64,000 bases of DNA from Flavobacterium sp. Root935. Its GTDB lineage: Bacteria > Bacteroidota > Bacteroidia > Flavobacteriales > Flavobacteriaceae. This document shows, in pieces, positions 33,544 to 42,114 of the stretch. The stretch spans positions 42,231-106,230 of the forward strand of contig NZ_LMJL01000012.1 in the NCBI RefSeq assembly GCF_001429295.1, read 5' to 3'. Below the pieces are notes generated by a model. It was not told the origin of the DNA. It worked only from the letters and a program-made list of their open reading frames with translations, and did not search any database. Every line of letters starts with the position of its first letter. Position 1 is the first letter of the stretch. Made by a program: the position numbers and the translations under genes.

Positions 33544-34395
33544 ATGCTTGAAATAGGAAAATACAATACACTAACTATATTACGTGATACCAAAGTTGGG
33601 TTGTTTTTAGGAGATCCTGAAAATGATCCAGAAGGAATTCACGATGTTTTACTTCCAAATAAATATGTTCCCAAAGAATTTGAAATTGGGGAAGAATTAA
33701 TCGTTTTCGTTTATTTAGATCACGAACAGCGACCTGTCGCAACAACTCTAGTTCCTTATATTTTGTTGAATGAATTTGCACTTTTAAGAGTGAATTATAT
33801 CAATAATGTAGGTGCTTTTATGGATTGGGGAATGGAAAAAGATATTCTTGTTCCGTTTAAAGAACAAGCCCGTCCAATGGAAAAAGGAAAACGTTATTTG
33901 GTTTATTTATACATGGACAAACAAACCAATCGTTTGGTTGCGTCTAGTAAAACCAATCAATTCTTGAATAATGACCAATTAACGGTTGAAAAAGGAGAAG
34001 AAGTGGATTTAATTGTTTCTCATATTACCGATATGGGAATTAATGTAATCATTAACGAACAGCATAAAGGTCTTTTGTATAAAGATGAAGTATACGACGA
34101 CTCGATAAGAACAGGCGATAGAATGCGTGGTTATATTAAAAATATTCGTCCTGATAATAAAATTGATGTGGCGCTCCAAGTGCAAGGAGTTGAGAGTATT
34201 GAACCAAATGCAGAGAAGGTTTTAAGCGAATTAAGAGCCAGCAGAGGTTTCCTCCGTTTAAATGATAATTCTCATCCAGAAGATATTAAAACGGTTTTGA
34301 AAATGAGTAAAAAATCATTCAAAAAAGCCATTGGCTCTTTGTACAAAGAGAAATTAATCGAAATTAAAGAAGACGGGATTTATCTAATAAATTAA
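33544..34395 (+). CDS. CvfB-like S1-domain RNA-binding protein
   Basis: The 283-residue product has several S1-like domains: an N-terminal one with VGLFLGDPENDPEGIHDVLLP and KYVP, a second with VGAFMDWGMEKDILVPFKEQ, and a third with VIINEQHKGLLYKDEVYDD. A C-terminal winged-helix-like tail (VLKMSKKSFKKAIGSLYKEKLI) follows. This layout matches CvfB/YitL, an RNA-binding regulator first known from Gram-positive virulence control. The target RNAs here are unknown. Confidence 0.88.
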   Translation: MLEIGKYNTLTILRDTKVGLFLGDPENDPEGIHDVLLPNKYVPKEFEIGEELIVFVYLDHEQRPVATTLVPYILLNEFALLRVNYINNVGAFMDWGMEKDILVPFKEQARPMEKGKRYLVYLYMDKQTNRLVASSKTNQFLNNDQLTVEKGEEVDLIVSHITDMGINVIINEQHKGLLYKDEVYDDSIRTGDRMRGYIKNIRPDNKIDVALQVQGVESIEPNAEKVLSELRASRGFLRLNDNSHPEDIKTVLKMSKKSFKKAIGSLYKEKLIEIKEDGIYLIN

Positions 34396-34424
34396 AGTTT
34401 ATTTAAAAAAAAAAACAATATTCT

Positions 34425-34474
34425 AAAAATCCAAATTCCAATCTATCTATTAGTTGGAATTTGGATTTTTTTAT
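34425..34474 (+). terminator. Terminator after the CvfB-like gene
   Basis: A 17-bp perfect hairpin with arms at 34425-34441 (AAAAATCCAAATTCCAA) and 34454-34470 is followed by a T run. Confidence 0.88.
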
Positions 34475-34508
34475 TTTTGAAATTTACGAAAGTAAAGTTA
34501 TTATAACA

Positions 34509-34546
34509 CGAAAGGCTGCTCATTACAAGCAGCCTTTCGCTTTTTA
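34509..34546 (+). terminator. Second strong terminator in the same gap
   Basis: A 12-bp perfect hairpin with arms CGAAAGGCTGCT (34509-34520) and AGCAGCCTTTCG (34528-34539) is followed by CTTTTTATT. It lies only 38 bp after the first terminator, with no gene between. Confidence 0.85.
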
Positions 34547-35202
34547 TTCTAGTTTTAAAAAAAATTGTAATTAAAAAAAAACAGAAATAAAATAATTCGA
34601 ATCCATCTCAGAATAATAGCTTTACGTATTTTAGAAATTACCCCATTGATGGTATGTCTTTTAAACAATCAATGCACATATCTTAAAAGCAAAAAAAGAA
34701 TTTCACGGCTTGATCCATTGGTTTATAAATAACTTTTAGAAAGTGTGAATTAGTACTTTTTTCTTCTTTTTCGTTATCATTCATATACTAATTATAGATA
34801 CAATTCTAACATTTAACCTTAGGTGTTACTTTTTTCTTTTTGAAGTTTCGACAAACACATAAATCATTTGCTCATTAATTTGAGGTCTGTTAATAAAAAC
34901 CGTAAAAAAATGAGCGACAAATTTTTTAAATTTTCTCAAAAAAATCATTTTTTAGGTTAATAAATCAGTGAAAGAAAATCAATCTGAAATCAATGAAAGA
35001 AAATGTATCTCATTGATTTCTAGGGTGTAAAATTAATTATTATTTTTCTAAACTAATGTTAAAAAATGTTATTTTTTGGAACCTTAAGACAATTGTTAAC
35101 ATTAAGAGTAATTTTCATTACAGACTTAAACAGAATTGAGTAGGTAAAAATGTAAAAATGCCTTATTTTTACCCTATAATTGTTTAAATAAAATAAATCA
35201 AA
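34547..35202. other. Long AT-rich gap upstream of menB
   Basis: This 656-bp stretch has no convincing gene. A minus-strand frame of 33 codons (34683-34784, starting MNDNEKEEKSTNSHF) is possible but unsupported. It holds an imperfect 18-bp direct repeat (34962-34979 and 34987-35004, one difference). It also holds a 10-bp inverted repeat AAATCAATGA / TCATTGATTT (34987-34996 and 35010-35019) and a 9-bp inverted repeat GGTAAAAAT / ATTTTTACC (35143-35151 and 35165-35173) just before the menB start. These may be control sites. Confidence 0.4.
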
Positions 35203-36036
35203 ATGGATTGGATTACAGCCAGAGAATTTGAAGATATAACCTATAAAAAATGTAATGGAGTAGCGAGAATTGCTTTTAACAGACCAAATGTTAGAAATGC
35301 ATTCCGTCCAAAAACTACTTCAGAATTATACCAGGCTTTTTATGATGCACAAGAAGACACTTCGATTGGAGTAGTTTTACTTTCTGCTGAAGGACCATCG
35401 ACAAAAGACGGAGTTTATTCTTTCTGCAGCGGAGGTGACCAAAACGCGCGCGGACACCAAGGATATGTTGGCGAAGACGGTCAGCATCGTTTAAATATTC
35501 TTGAAGTACAGCGTTTAATTCGTTTTATGCCAAAAGTTGTTATAGCAGTTGTTCCAGGCTGGGCTGTAGGCGGCGGACATAGTTTGCACGTAGTATGCGA
35601 TATGACTCTTGCGAGTAAAGAGCATGCGATTTTTAAACAAACAGACGCAGACGTAACGAGCTTTGATGGCGGTTACGGATCAGCATATTTGGCTAAAATG
35701 GTCGGTCAGAAAAAAGCTCGTGAAATTTTCTTTTTAGGTAGAAATTATTCTGCTCAGGAAGCTTTTGAAATGGGAATGGTTAATGCCGTAATTCCGCATG
35801 ACGAACTTGAAGCTACTGCATACGAATGGGCTCAGGAAATTCTTCAAAAATCGCCAACTTCTATTAAAATGCTGAAATTTGCAATGAACTTAACAGATGA
35901 CGGAATGGTTGGACAACAAGTTTTTGCCGGAGAAGCAACTCGTTTAGCTTACATGACTGAAGAAGCTAAAGAAGGAAGAAATGCTTTCTTAGAAAAAAGA
36001 AAACCAAATTTTGGTAAAAATAAGTGGTTACCATAA
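35203..36036 (+). CDS. menB: 1,4-dihydroxy-2-naphthoyl-CoA synthase MenB
   Basis: The 277-residue product is a crotonase-fold enzyme with the MenB markers FNRPNVRNAFRP, FCSGGDQNARG (oxyanion and CoA-binding loop), PGWAVGGGHSLHVVCDMT, TDADVTSFDGGYGSAYLAK and the C-terminal KRKPNFGKNKWLP. It closes the second ring of the naphthoquinone from o-succinylbenzoyl-CoA. The length equals that of typical MenB. It precedes menA. Confidence 0.96.
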   Translation: MDWITAREFEDITYKKCNGVARIAFNRPNVRNAFRPKTTSELYQAFYDAQEDTSIGVVLLSAEGPSTKDGVYSFCSGGDQNARGHQGYVGEDGQHRLNILEVQRLIRFMPKVVIAVVPGWAVGGGHSLHVVCDMTLASKEHAIFKQTDADVTSFDGGYGSAYLAKMVGQKKAREIFFLGRNYSAQEAFEMGMVNAVIPHDELEATAYEWAQEILQKSPTSIKMLKFAMNLTDDGMVGQQVFAGEATRLAYMTEEAKEGRNAFLEKRKPNFGKNKWLP

Positions 36037-36048
36037 AATTAATAAATA

Positions 36049-36104
36049 GTTTCAAGTTTCATGTTACACGTTCTGTGGATAACTTGAAACTTCAAACTTG
36101 AAAC
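36049..36104. repeat. GTTTCAAGTT / AACTTGAAAC inverted repeat before menA
   Basis: GTTTCAAGTTTC (36049-36060) faces AACTTGAAAC (36081-36090), which is repeated again as AACTTGAAAC at 36095-36104. The block ends 21 bp before the menA ATG. It uses the same TTGAAAC word as the array before tcdA at 3983-4010. Confidence 0.8.
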
Positions 36105-36125
36105 AAAATAAAACTAAAAGAATAA

Positions 36126-37088
36126 ATGAAACATTGGATTGAAGCCGCAAGACTGCGCACATTGCCTTTATCAGTTTCTGGAATTATAGTTGGAAGTATT
36201 TATGCTTTATCAAATCCAACAGAAACTATTAATACACCAACAGAAGTATTCAGTTGGAAAATTTTTGGTTTTGCACTTTTGACAACATTAGGATTACAAG
36301 TTTTATCCAATTTTGCAAATGATTATGGTGATGGGGTAAAAGGCACTGATAATGCAGATAGAATAGGACCCAAGCGTGCTATTCAGAGTGGCGTTATTAC
36401 ACCTCAGGCCATGAAAAAAGCCATTATAATTACATCTTTATTGACTTTATTATCAGCAATAATCTTGATTTATTTTGCTTTTGGAAGTGATAATTTCGGG
36501 TATTCTATCTTTTTTCTGTTATTGGGAATAGCAGCAATCGTTTCTGCGATTCGTTATACAGTAGGTAATTCTGCTTACGGATATAGAGGATTTGGAGATC
36601 TATTTGTATTTATCTTCTTCGGATTGGTAAGTACTTTAGGCGTAAACTTTTTATATGCAAAAGAAGTTGATCCGCTTTTAATTCTTCCTGCTGTTGCAAT
36701 TGGATTATTGAGCGTTGGGGTTTTAAACCTTAATAACATGCGTGATCAAGAATCAGACAAGAAAGTGGGTAAAAATACAATTGTAGTGCAAATGGGTCCT
36801 GCGAAAGCAAAGGTTTATCACTATACTTTGATTATTACAGCGATGCTTGCAGTAGTTGTTTTTGCTATTTTGAGCGGTTACAATTTTGATCAGTATTTAT
36901 TTTTATTGGCATATATTCCATTAACTAAACATTTAATAACAGTTTATAAAAATCAAGATCCTAAATTATTAGATCCAGAATTGAAAAAACTGGCATTAAG
37001 CACATTCTTGCTTTCTATTTTGCTCACAGTTTGTATGATTTCGTTGATTTCAGACATTATTGTAAACTTATTTTTAGGAGGAAGATAG
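36126..37088 (+). CDS. menA: 1,4-dihydroxy-2-naphthoate polyprenyltransferase MenA
   Basis: The 320-residue product has about nine membrane helices and two Asp-rich UbiA motifs: NFANDYGDGVKGTDN (about residues 62-76) and NLNNMRDQESDKKVGKNT (about 201-218). MenA attaches the polyprenyl tail to DHNA in the inner membrane, giving demethylmenaquinone. The N-terminal start MKHWIEAARLRTLPLSVSG is characteristic of MenA. Confidence 0.95.
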   Translation: MKHWIEAARLRTLPLSVSGIIVGSIYALSNPTETINTPTEVFSWKIFGFALLTTLGLQVLSNFANDYGDGVKGTDNADRIGPKRAIQSGVITPQAMKKAIIITSLLTLLSAIILIYFAFGSDNFGYSIFFLLLGIAAIVSAIRYTVGNSAYGYRGFGDLFVFIFFGLVSTLGVNFLYAKEVDPLLILPAVAIGLLSVGVLNLNNMRDQESDKKVGKNTIVVQMGPAKAKVYHYTLIITAMLAVVVFAILSGYNFDQYLFLLAYIPLTKHLITVYKNQDPKLLDPELKKLALSTFLLSILLTVCMISLISDIIVNLFLGGR

Positions 37089-37117
37089 AACTACGTTAAA
37101 CTTTAAACTTAACAAAA

Positions 37118-37795
37118 ATGAAAATTACATTTTACGGACACGCTTCTTTAGGAATAGAAGTGGGAGGAAAACATATTATTGTGGATCCATTTATAACAGG
37201 AAATCCGCAGGCAGCAGCAATTGATATCAAAACGCTTAAAGCAGATTATATCTTGCTGACACATGCGCACGGCGACCACGTTTTAGACGTAGAAGCTATT
37301 GCAAAAAACACAAATGCAGTAATTGTTTCAAATGCTGAAATTACAAGCTATTATGCCAAAAAAGGTTTCAATTCGCACCCGATGAATCATGGCGGAAGCT
37401 GGAAATTCGATTTTGGAAAAGTGAAATATGTAAACGCTATTCACTCCAGCAGTTTTCCTGACGGTTCTTACGGAGGAAATCCTGGAGGATTCGTTATCGA
37501 AGGCGAACATAAAAACATCTACATTGCTGGAGACACTGCATTGACGTATGATATGAAATTAATCCCACTTCGTACAAAATTAGATTTAGCAATTCTTCCA
37601 ATCGGGAACAATTTTACAATGGATGTAGAAGATGCGATTATTGCTTCAGACTTTTTAGAATGCGATAAAATTTTAGGTTATCATTTTGATACTTTTGGTT
37701 ATATCGAAATCAATCACGAAGAATCTATTCGCAAGTTTTTTGATAAAGGCAAAGATTTAATGCTTTTACAAATTGGTGAATCAATAGAATTATAA
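37118..37795 (+). CDS. UPF0173 family metal-dependent hydrolase (metallo-beta-lactamase fold)
   Basis: The 225-residue product has the MBL zinc motif THAHGDHVLD (about residues 48-57), GHASLGIEVGGKHIIVDPFI at the start, GGFVIEG and IYIAGDTALTYDM, and a terminal YHFDTFGYI. This is the UPF0173/YtkL pattern. The substrate is unknown. It lies 29 bp after menA on the same strand and is probably cotranscribed. A terminator follows at 37809-37844. Confidence 0.9.
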   Translation: MKITFYGHASLGIEVGGKHIIVDPFITGNPQAAAIDIKTLKADYILLTHAHGDHVLDVEAIAKNTNAVIVSNAEITSYYAKKGFNSHPMNHGGSWKFDFGKVKYVNAIHSSSFPDGSYGGNPGGFVIEGEHKNIYIAGDTALTYDMKLIPLRTKLDLAILPIGNNFTMDVEDAIIASDFLECDKILGYHFDTFGYIEINHEESIRKFFDKGKDLMLLQIGESIEL

Positions 37796-37808
37796 TTATA
37801 CACTAAAG

Positions 37809-37846
37809 TTTTGAGGGTTCCGGTAATTATTGGCACCCTCAAAAAT
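37809..37846 (+). terminator. Probable terminator after the UPF0173 gene
   Basis: A hairpin with arms TTTTGAGGGT (37809-37818) and ACCCTCAAAA (37835-37844) has a 16-base loop and a short A/T-rich end. Confidence 0.55.
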
Positions 37847-37953
37847 AGTTCTACTCTCAGGGCTAAGCCACTCATTTCCATAAGAAAGTTATTTGGCATA
37901 ATCTATGTTATTTATATTGTGAAGTTTTTTAAAAGTAAAAATTATTTTAATCT

Positions 37954-39192
37954 GTGAAATCTGTGGCAATTAAAGCATCATCACGAAATACAACTTTCCA
38001 AAAAATAATTCTATCGCTTTTTATTATAGTTTCCTTTAATTCTTTCGCTCAGAAAGAAGGCTATTGGGACAAAGAGCGAGCAACTACAAAAGAAATTATG
38101 GTTCCTGCGCGCGATAGAATTTCTATTGCAACAGAAGATTTGCCAGTTGGAACCACAGAAATCGTTTACCGAATTACACTTTTAGACAAAAATCAAGAAA
38201 TGGCCAATAGCTTAGTTTCATTGCTAAAAGCTATTCCAGATCCAACAGGAGTAAGCCAGGGTTCTGCAGGAGCAGTTTTTTTGATGTCGAAAATTTCAGG
38301 AGATGATGAATGTACTTATTCTATTTTTACATCAAATGAAAACGCAAAAAAATATGTTGCCGATGGTAAGATAGACAAAGCGTGTTACTCTCAAGCTGAA
38401 CCAATTAGCAAAGATGCCAAAAGACTTTCATTAGACAAATCTTCTTGTTTAAAACAAAATACTGGCACAATTTGGTTTGGTTTCGAAAGTAAAAATTGGC
38501 TGTTAAGTCAAAAAGTAGTTCTAGAAGTTGTGCCTTGGGTTGACACTAAATTAAACCGAGGCTGGAATCAAGACAATAAAAACGAAATCATCAGTTTGTG
38601 TAAAACTTCTACAATGGCACAAAAAATGGCCAACTCAGATGATTTTTGTGTTTGTATCTTGAATAAAATCATGAAACAATATCGCTATGATGAGTTTCAA
38701 AAATTATTAGCGGTTGAAAAAACAAAAGTGTACAAAGATTTTGGAAATGCCTGTTATAAAGATGCAGATATTTCTAAAAATGTCTTTAACGATTTAAGAA
38801 CACAAGCATCTTCATTAATAAAACTACAAAAATATAACGAGGCAATTCCGAAACTAAACACAATAATTAGCGAAGGAAAAGCAACTGCATTAGATTACAG
38901 TTCTTTAGGTTACTGCTATATTTTGACCAAACAATATGCAAAAGCTTTAAAAGCACTGCAAGAAGGTGAAAAGCTGGATGATACAGAACTAATGGTAAAA
39001 TTAAATTTAGCACATACTTATTTAATCACTAATGATTACAGTGAGGCAAAAGCTATTTATAAGAAATACCAAACTCAAAATGTTACAGATAGTTTAAGCT
39101 GGGTTGCCAAAACTAAGCTAGATTTTGCTGCTTTTGAAAAAGCCGGCCTGCCTTCTAAAGATTTTGAAAAAGTGCTTAAATTGTACAATTAA
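37954..39192 (+). CDS. Secreted protein with C-terminal TPR repeats
   Basis: There is no ATG before the apparent signal peptide (FQKIILSLFIIVSFNSFAQ), so translation must begin at a GTG, at 37954 or 37963. The 412-residue product has an N-terminal beta-rich domain (to about residue 200) and a Cys pair in DDFCVCILNKI. TPR-like repeats follow at about residues 270-385 (LIKLQKYNEAIPKLNTII, LTKQYAKALKALQEGE, YLITNDYSEAKAIYKKY). The start lies inside an AATCTGTGAAATCTGTGGC word also seen near 45363. The function is unknown. Confidence 0.72.
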   Translation: MKSVAIKASSRNTTFQKIILSLFIIVSFNSFAQKEGYWDKERATTKEIMVPARDRISIATEDLPVGTTEIVYRITLLDKNQEMANSLVSLLKAIPDPTGVSQGSAGAVFLMSKISGDDECTYSIFTSNENAKKYVADGKIDKACYSQAEPISKDAKRLSLDKSSCLKQNTGTIWFGFESKNWLLSQKVVLEVVPWVDTKLNRGWNQDNKNEIISLCKTSTMAQKMANSDDFCVCILNKIMKQYRYDEFQKLLAVEKTKVYKDFGNACYKDADISKNVFNDLRTQASSLIKLQKYNEAIPKLNTIISEGKATALDYSSLGYCYILTKQYAKALKALQEGEKLDDTELMVKLNLAHTYLITNDYSEAKAIYKKYQTQNVTDSLSWVAKTKLDFAAFEKAGLPSKDFEKVLKLYN

Positions 39193-39209
39193 GATTTAAA
39201 ACAATTCAT

Positions 39210-40256
39210 TTGAAAGCTTCTTACCATAAATATTTATTAGATTTTAAAAGACCTTCTGGAACCTCAAGAGGTATTATGACCGAAAAGGAAACCTGGTTTA
39301 TTGTTCTAGAAGAAAATGGAAAAATTGGAATAGGTGAGTGTGGAATTCTTCGAGGTTTAAGCGCTGATGATCGTGATGATTATGAAGAAAAACTTCGATG
39401 GGCATGCGAAAATATTCATTTAGGAGAAAATAAACTTTGGGAAGAATTACTAGAATTTCCATCTATCCAATTCGGAATAGAAATGGCTTTCCAATCCTTA
39501 AAAAGTGAAAATCCATTTGTTTTGTTTCCATCAGATTTCACCCGAAACAAAAGTTCTATTACAATAAACGGTCTAGTTTGGATGGGGGAATCTTCTTTCA
39601 TGAAACAACAGATCGAAGAGAAATTAGCCGATGGTTTTAATTGCATTAAACTTAAAATAGGAGCAATAGATTTTCAAAAAGAATTAGAGTTATTGCAATT
39701 TATTAGAAGTCATTTTTCTCCAGAAGAAATTGAAATCCGCGTTGATGCCAACGGAGCTTTTTCTTCAATAGAAGCTTTAAATAAATTGAATCAATTAAAA
39801 CAATTTCAACTTCATAGTATTGAACAGCCAATCAAAAAAGGCAATATTAGAGAGATGGCTGAGCTGTGCAAAGAAACGCCGTTTCCAATAGCTTTAGATG
39901 AAGAACTTATTGGTATATTTTCGTTCGAAGAAAAAGAAAAATTACTACAAGAAATCAAACCTCAGTATATTATTTTAAAACCAAGTTTTATTGCAGGTTT
40001 TAAAGGCACACAAGAATGGATTTCCTTAGCAGATAAATATAATATAGGCTGGTGGATTACTTCGGCTTTAGAAAGTAATATTGGACTTAATGCAATTGCA
40101 CAATGGACATTTTTGCAAAATTCTAAAATGCCGCAAGGTTTAGGAACTGGAGCGTTATATACTAATAATATAGATTGTCCACTGGAAGTTAAAAACGGTC
40201 AGTTGTGGTATAATATAGCCAAAGAATGGGAATCTTCTTTTTTAGAAAATTTTTAA
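39210..40256 (+). CDS. menC: o-succinylbenzoate synthase MenC
   Basis: The 348-residue product belongs to the enolase superfamily, with KLKIG (catalytic Lys, about residue 148), RVDANGAF, SIEQPI, ALDEEL and YIILKPSFIAGFKGT motifs. MenC dehydrates SHCHC to o-succinylbenzoate. The start is TTG at 39210; the first ATG would remove the conserved LLDFKRPSGTSRG segment. It is the last of the men genes in this run, 17 bp after the TPR gene; menE is not in the window. Confidence 0.92.
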   Translation: MKASYHKYLLDFKRPSGTSRGIMTEKETWFIVLEENGKIGIGECGILRGLSADDRDDYEEKLRWACENIHLGENKLWEELLEFPSIQFGIEMAFQSLKSENPFVLFPSDFTRNKSSITINGLVWMGESSFMKQQIEEKLADGFNCIKLKIGAIDFQKELELLQFIRSHFSPEEIEIRVDANGAFSSIEALNKLNQLKQFQLHSIEQPIKKGNIREMAELCKETPFPIALDEELIGIFSFEEKEKLLQEIKPQYIILKPSFIAGFKGTQEWISLADKYNIGWWITSALESNIGLNAIAQWTFLQNSKMPQGLGTGALYTNNIDCPLEVKNGQLWYNIAKEWESSFLENF

Positions 40257-40269
40257 AAAGGGACAAAGG

Positions 40270-40339
40270 TTCAGAGTTGCAAAGGTACAGATGATAAAAC
40301 CTTTGTACCTTTGTACCTTTGTACCTTTGCAACTCTGAA
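40270..40339. repeat. 19-bp inverted repeat enclosing an ACCTTTGT array
   Basis: TTCAGAGTTGCAAAGGTAC (40270-40288) and its exact reverse complement at 40321-40339 flank and include four 8-base ACCTTTGT/C units (40299-40330). It lies between convergent menC and HhH genes. Confidence 0.9.
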
Positions 40340-40409
40340 ACTAATTTAATTCTTTCTTTATAGAAAAAAGTTAAAAGACACAAAGAAATAAACCTTTGCT
40401 CCTTTTTAA

Positions 40410-40441
40410 CTCTGAACCTCTGAACCTCTGAACCTTTGAAC
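40410..40441. repeat. CTCTGAAC octamer array
   Basis: Three copies of CTCTGAAC and one of CTTTGAAC in tandem. It shares the GAAC/CTTTG words of the neighbouring inverted repeat. Confidence 0.88.
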
Positions 40442-40447
40442 CTAATT

Positions 40448-40993
40448 TCACTCTTTCCCGCCTAAAAGATTTTGCTGCCAGTCTTTTAATTCCTGCCATT
40501 TTCCTTGATAAGCCAATAACGCCTGCTTTGGCCAAGTACTCGGATTGTGTATGGCGTAATTTTCTCCACCGGCATCTAAAATAGATTGTAATTTTTCTGT
40601 TGATGCTTCAGCAAGATCATACCAAGAATTTATTCCCGCATTGTTCAATAAAGCCTCAATTTTAGGACCAATTCCTTCTACAATTTTTAAGTCGTTCTCT
40701 TTTATTTTCTTGCCAAGGTAATTTGCTGCTCCAGCACTGTCAAAAGCAATTGAAGAAGGAGCTGTCGCTGTAAACGACAGTGTAGTTATTTTAGATTTAG
40801 CAGCCAGATCTGCTTCTAGGGTTGAAATTCGGGCATTTAAATTTTTAGTGTTCGCTTTACAGGCATCTAAATCAGCTTGAAGTGATAATGCCAGAGAATC
40901 ATCATTTTTCGAGTTCATTTTCCCTAGTAAGTAACCTAAAATTCCACAGATTAATCCCACTAGCACAGGTATTAAAATACAAGGTATATTCAT
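40448..40993 (-). CDS. Membrane-anchored helix-hairpin-helix domain protein
   Basis: The 181-residue product has an N-terminal membrane helix (IPVLVGLICGILGYLLG, residues 8-24) and a coiled-coil segment (about 33-68). A C-terminal helix-hairpin-helix region follows (DLKIVEGIGPKIEALLNNAGINSWYDLAE, then WPKQALLAYQGKWQELKDWQQ). The HhH part is of the type seen with the GxGPKxxxxL turn and may bind nucleic acid or protein. It is 19 bp downstream of the OmpA gene. The role is unknown. Confidence 0.8.
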   Translation of the reverse strand: MNIPCILIPVLVGLICGILGYLLGKMNSKNDDSLALSLQADLDACKANTKNLNARISTLEADLAAKSKITTLSFTATAPSSIAFDSAGAANYLGKKIKENDLKIVEGIGPKIEALLNNAGINSWYDLAEASTEKLQSILDAGGENYAIHNPSTWPKQALLAYQGKWQELKDWQQNLLGGKE

Positions 40994-41012
40994 GATCGTA
41001 TGTTTTGATTAG

Positions 41013-41930
41013 TTATTTAATTGTAATTACTGTTCTTCTATTTGATGCCTTTCCTTCTGAAGTATTATTATCGCCAATTGGTTCATCAGGTCCTTTAGAC
41101 TGAGTTTCGATCCTAGTTTGGTCAATGCCATTTTTAGAAAGATAATTTTTAGAGAATTCTGCTCTTTTTTGTCCAAGAGCAATATTAGCATCACGGTTTC
41201 CAACATTATCAGAATGGCCAACTGCTAGAATAACAGCATCTTTAACGTGCTCAGTATATTTAATAATATCAGCAACTTTTTGCTTCTCAAGACTGCTTAA
41301 AGTTTGGCGCGATTGATTCGTATTAAAATGAAGAATCAACGGATCTGCATTTATTTTATCTTTCAAAACGCTCCATTCATCATTTGGCGTTGCAGCTGCA
41401 GTAGAATCAATGGTTTCAAATGAATAATCAGCAGGTCCTAGAAGCGTGTCTGCACTCATTTTCCATTTTTCTATAATTTCTCCTTTAGTAATAAATTGCT
41501 TTTCAGACAACCCCTCAGTAACAAAATAATTTTTGACCTCATTTGCCCTTGCGAGACCTAGATTTTCAAAAGAAGTAGAATTTGTTTCATCAGATGTAGC
41601 GTAACCCGTTATCGTTATTTTCTGTTTTGGATTTGAAACCAAAAATGTCTTTAATTTAGCTATACCAGTTAAGACAGAATCACCAACAGGCATTATTAAT
41701 GCTGCGCTGTTTTTGAGGAACTTGAGATTATCATTCGTATGATATTCAATTCCAGAACCATTCAATACAAACGGAACAAAATTAGGCTCCACGACAGGTG
41801 TTGAAACTGTTTTAGGAGTATCATCCGTTATTGTTTTCTCAGAGCAATTGCAGCAAAATTTAAGATATAAAAAAGTACCTAAAATGATGGTTATTGCAAT
41901 GCCTAATAGATAAAGTGCTTTTTTAGACAT
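41013..41930 (-). CDS. OmpA family protein with two OmpA-like domains
   Basis: The 305-residue product has one N-terminal membrane helix (about residues 6-24) rather than a cleavable signal. Two OmpA-like peptidoglycan-binding regions follow: a degenerate one (about residues 75-155, KITITGYATSDETNS with LARANEVKNYF) and a typical C-terminal one (about 195-305, AVGHSDNVGNRDANIALGQKRAE, SKGPDEPI and NRRTVITI). It probably anchors the envelope to peptidoglycan. It precedes the HhH gene in a two-gene unit. Confidence 0.87.
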   Translation of the reverse strand: MSKKALYLLGIAITIILGTFLYLKFCCNCSEKTITDDTPKTVSTPVVEPNFVPFVLNGSGIEYHTNDNLKFLKNSAALIMPVGDSVLTGIAKLKTFLVSNPKQKITITGYATSDETNSTSFENLGLARANEVKNYFVTEGLSEKQFITKGEIIEKWKMSADTLLGPADYSFETIDSTAAATPNDEWSVLKDKINADPLILHFNTNQSRQTLSSLEKQKVADIIKYTEHVKDAVILAVGHSDNVGNRDANIALGQKRAEFSKNYLSKNGIDQTRIETQSKGPDEPIGDNNTSEGKASNRRTVITIK

Positions 41931-42114
41931 AGATGATAAAGTTTAGATTCTATCAAATTTAACGAAAAAAATAACACATAACACGTTAATAATCAGTTAT
42001 TTTAATGTTTTAAATTTGTGCTTTAAAAAGTAGTTTAATACGTTTTTACCTTTTTAAACTTTTAAGAGCTTGATTAAAATGAGTAACTTGCATAAAAAAT
42101 AATGCACATTTAAA

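Noticed and set aside
34683-34784. 33-codon minus-strand gene in the gap before menB
   Set aside because: There is no promoter element, no recognisable helix or motif and no neighbour in operon distance.
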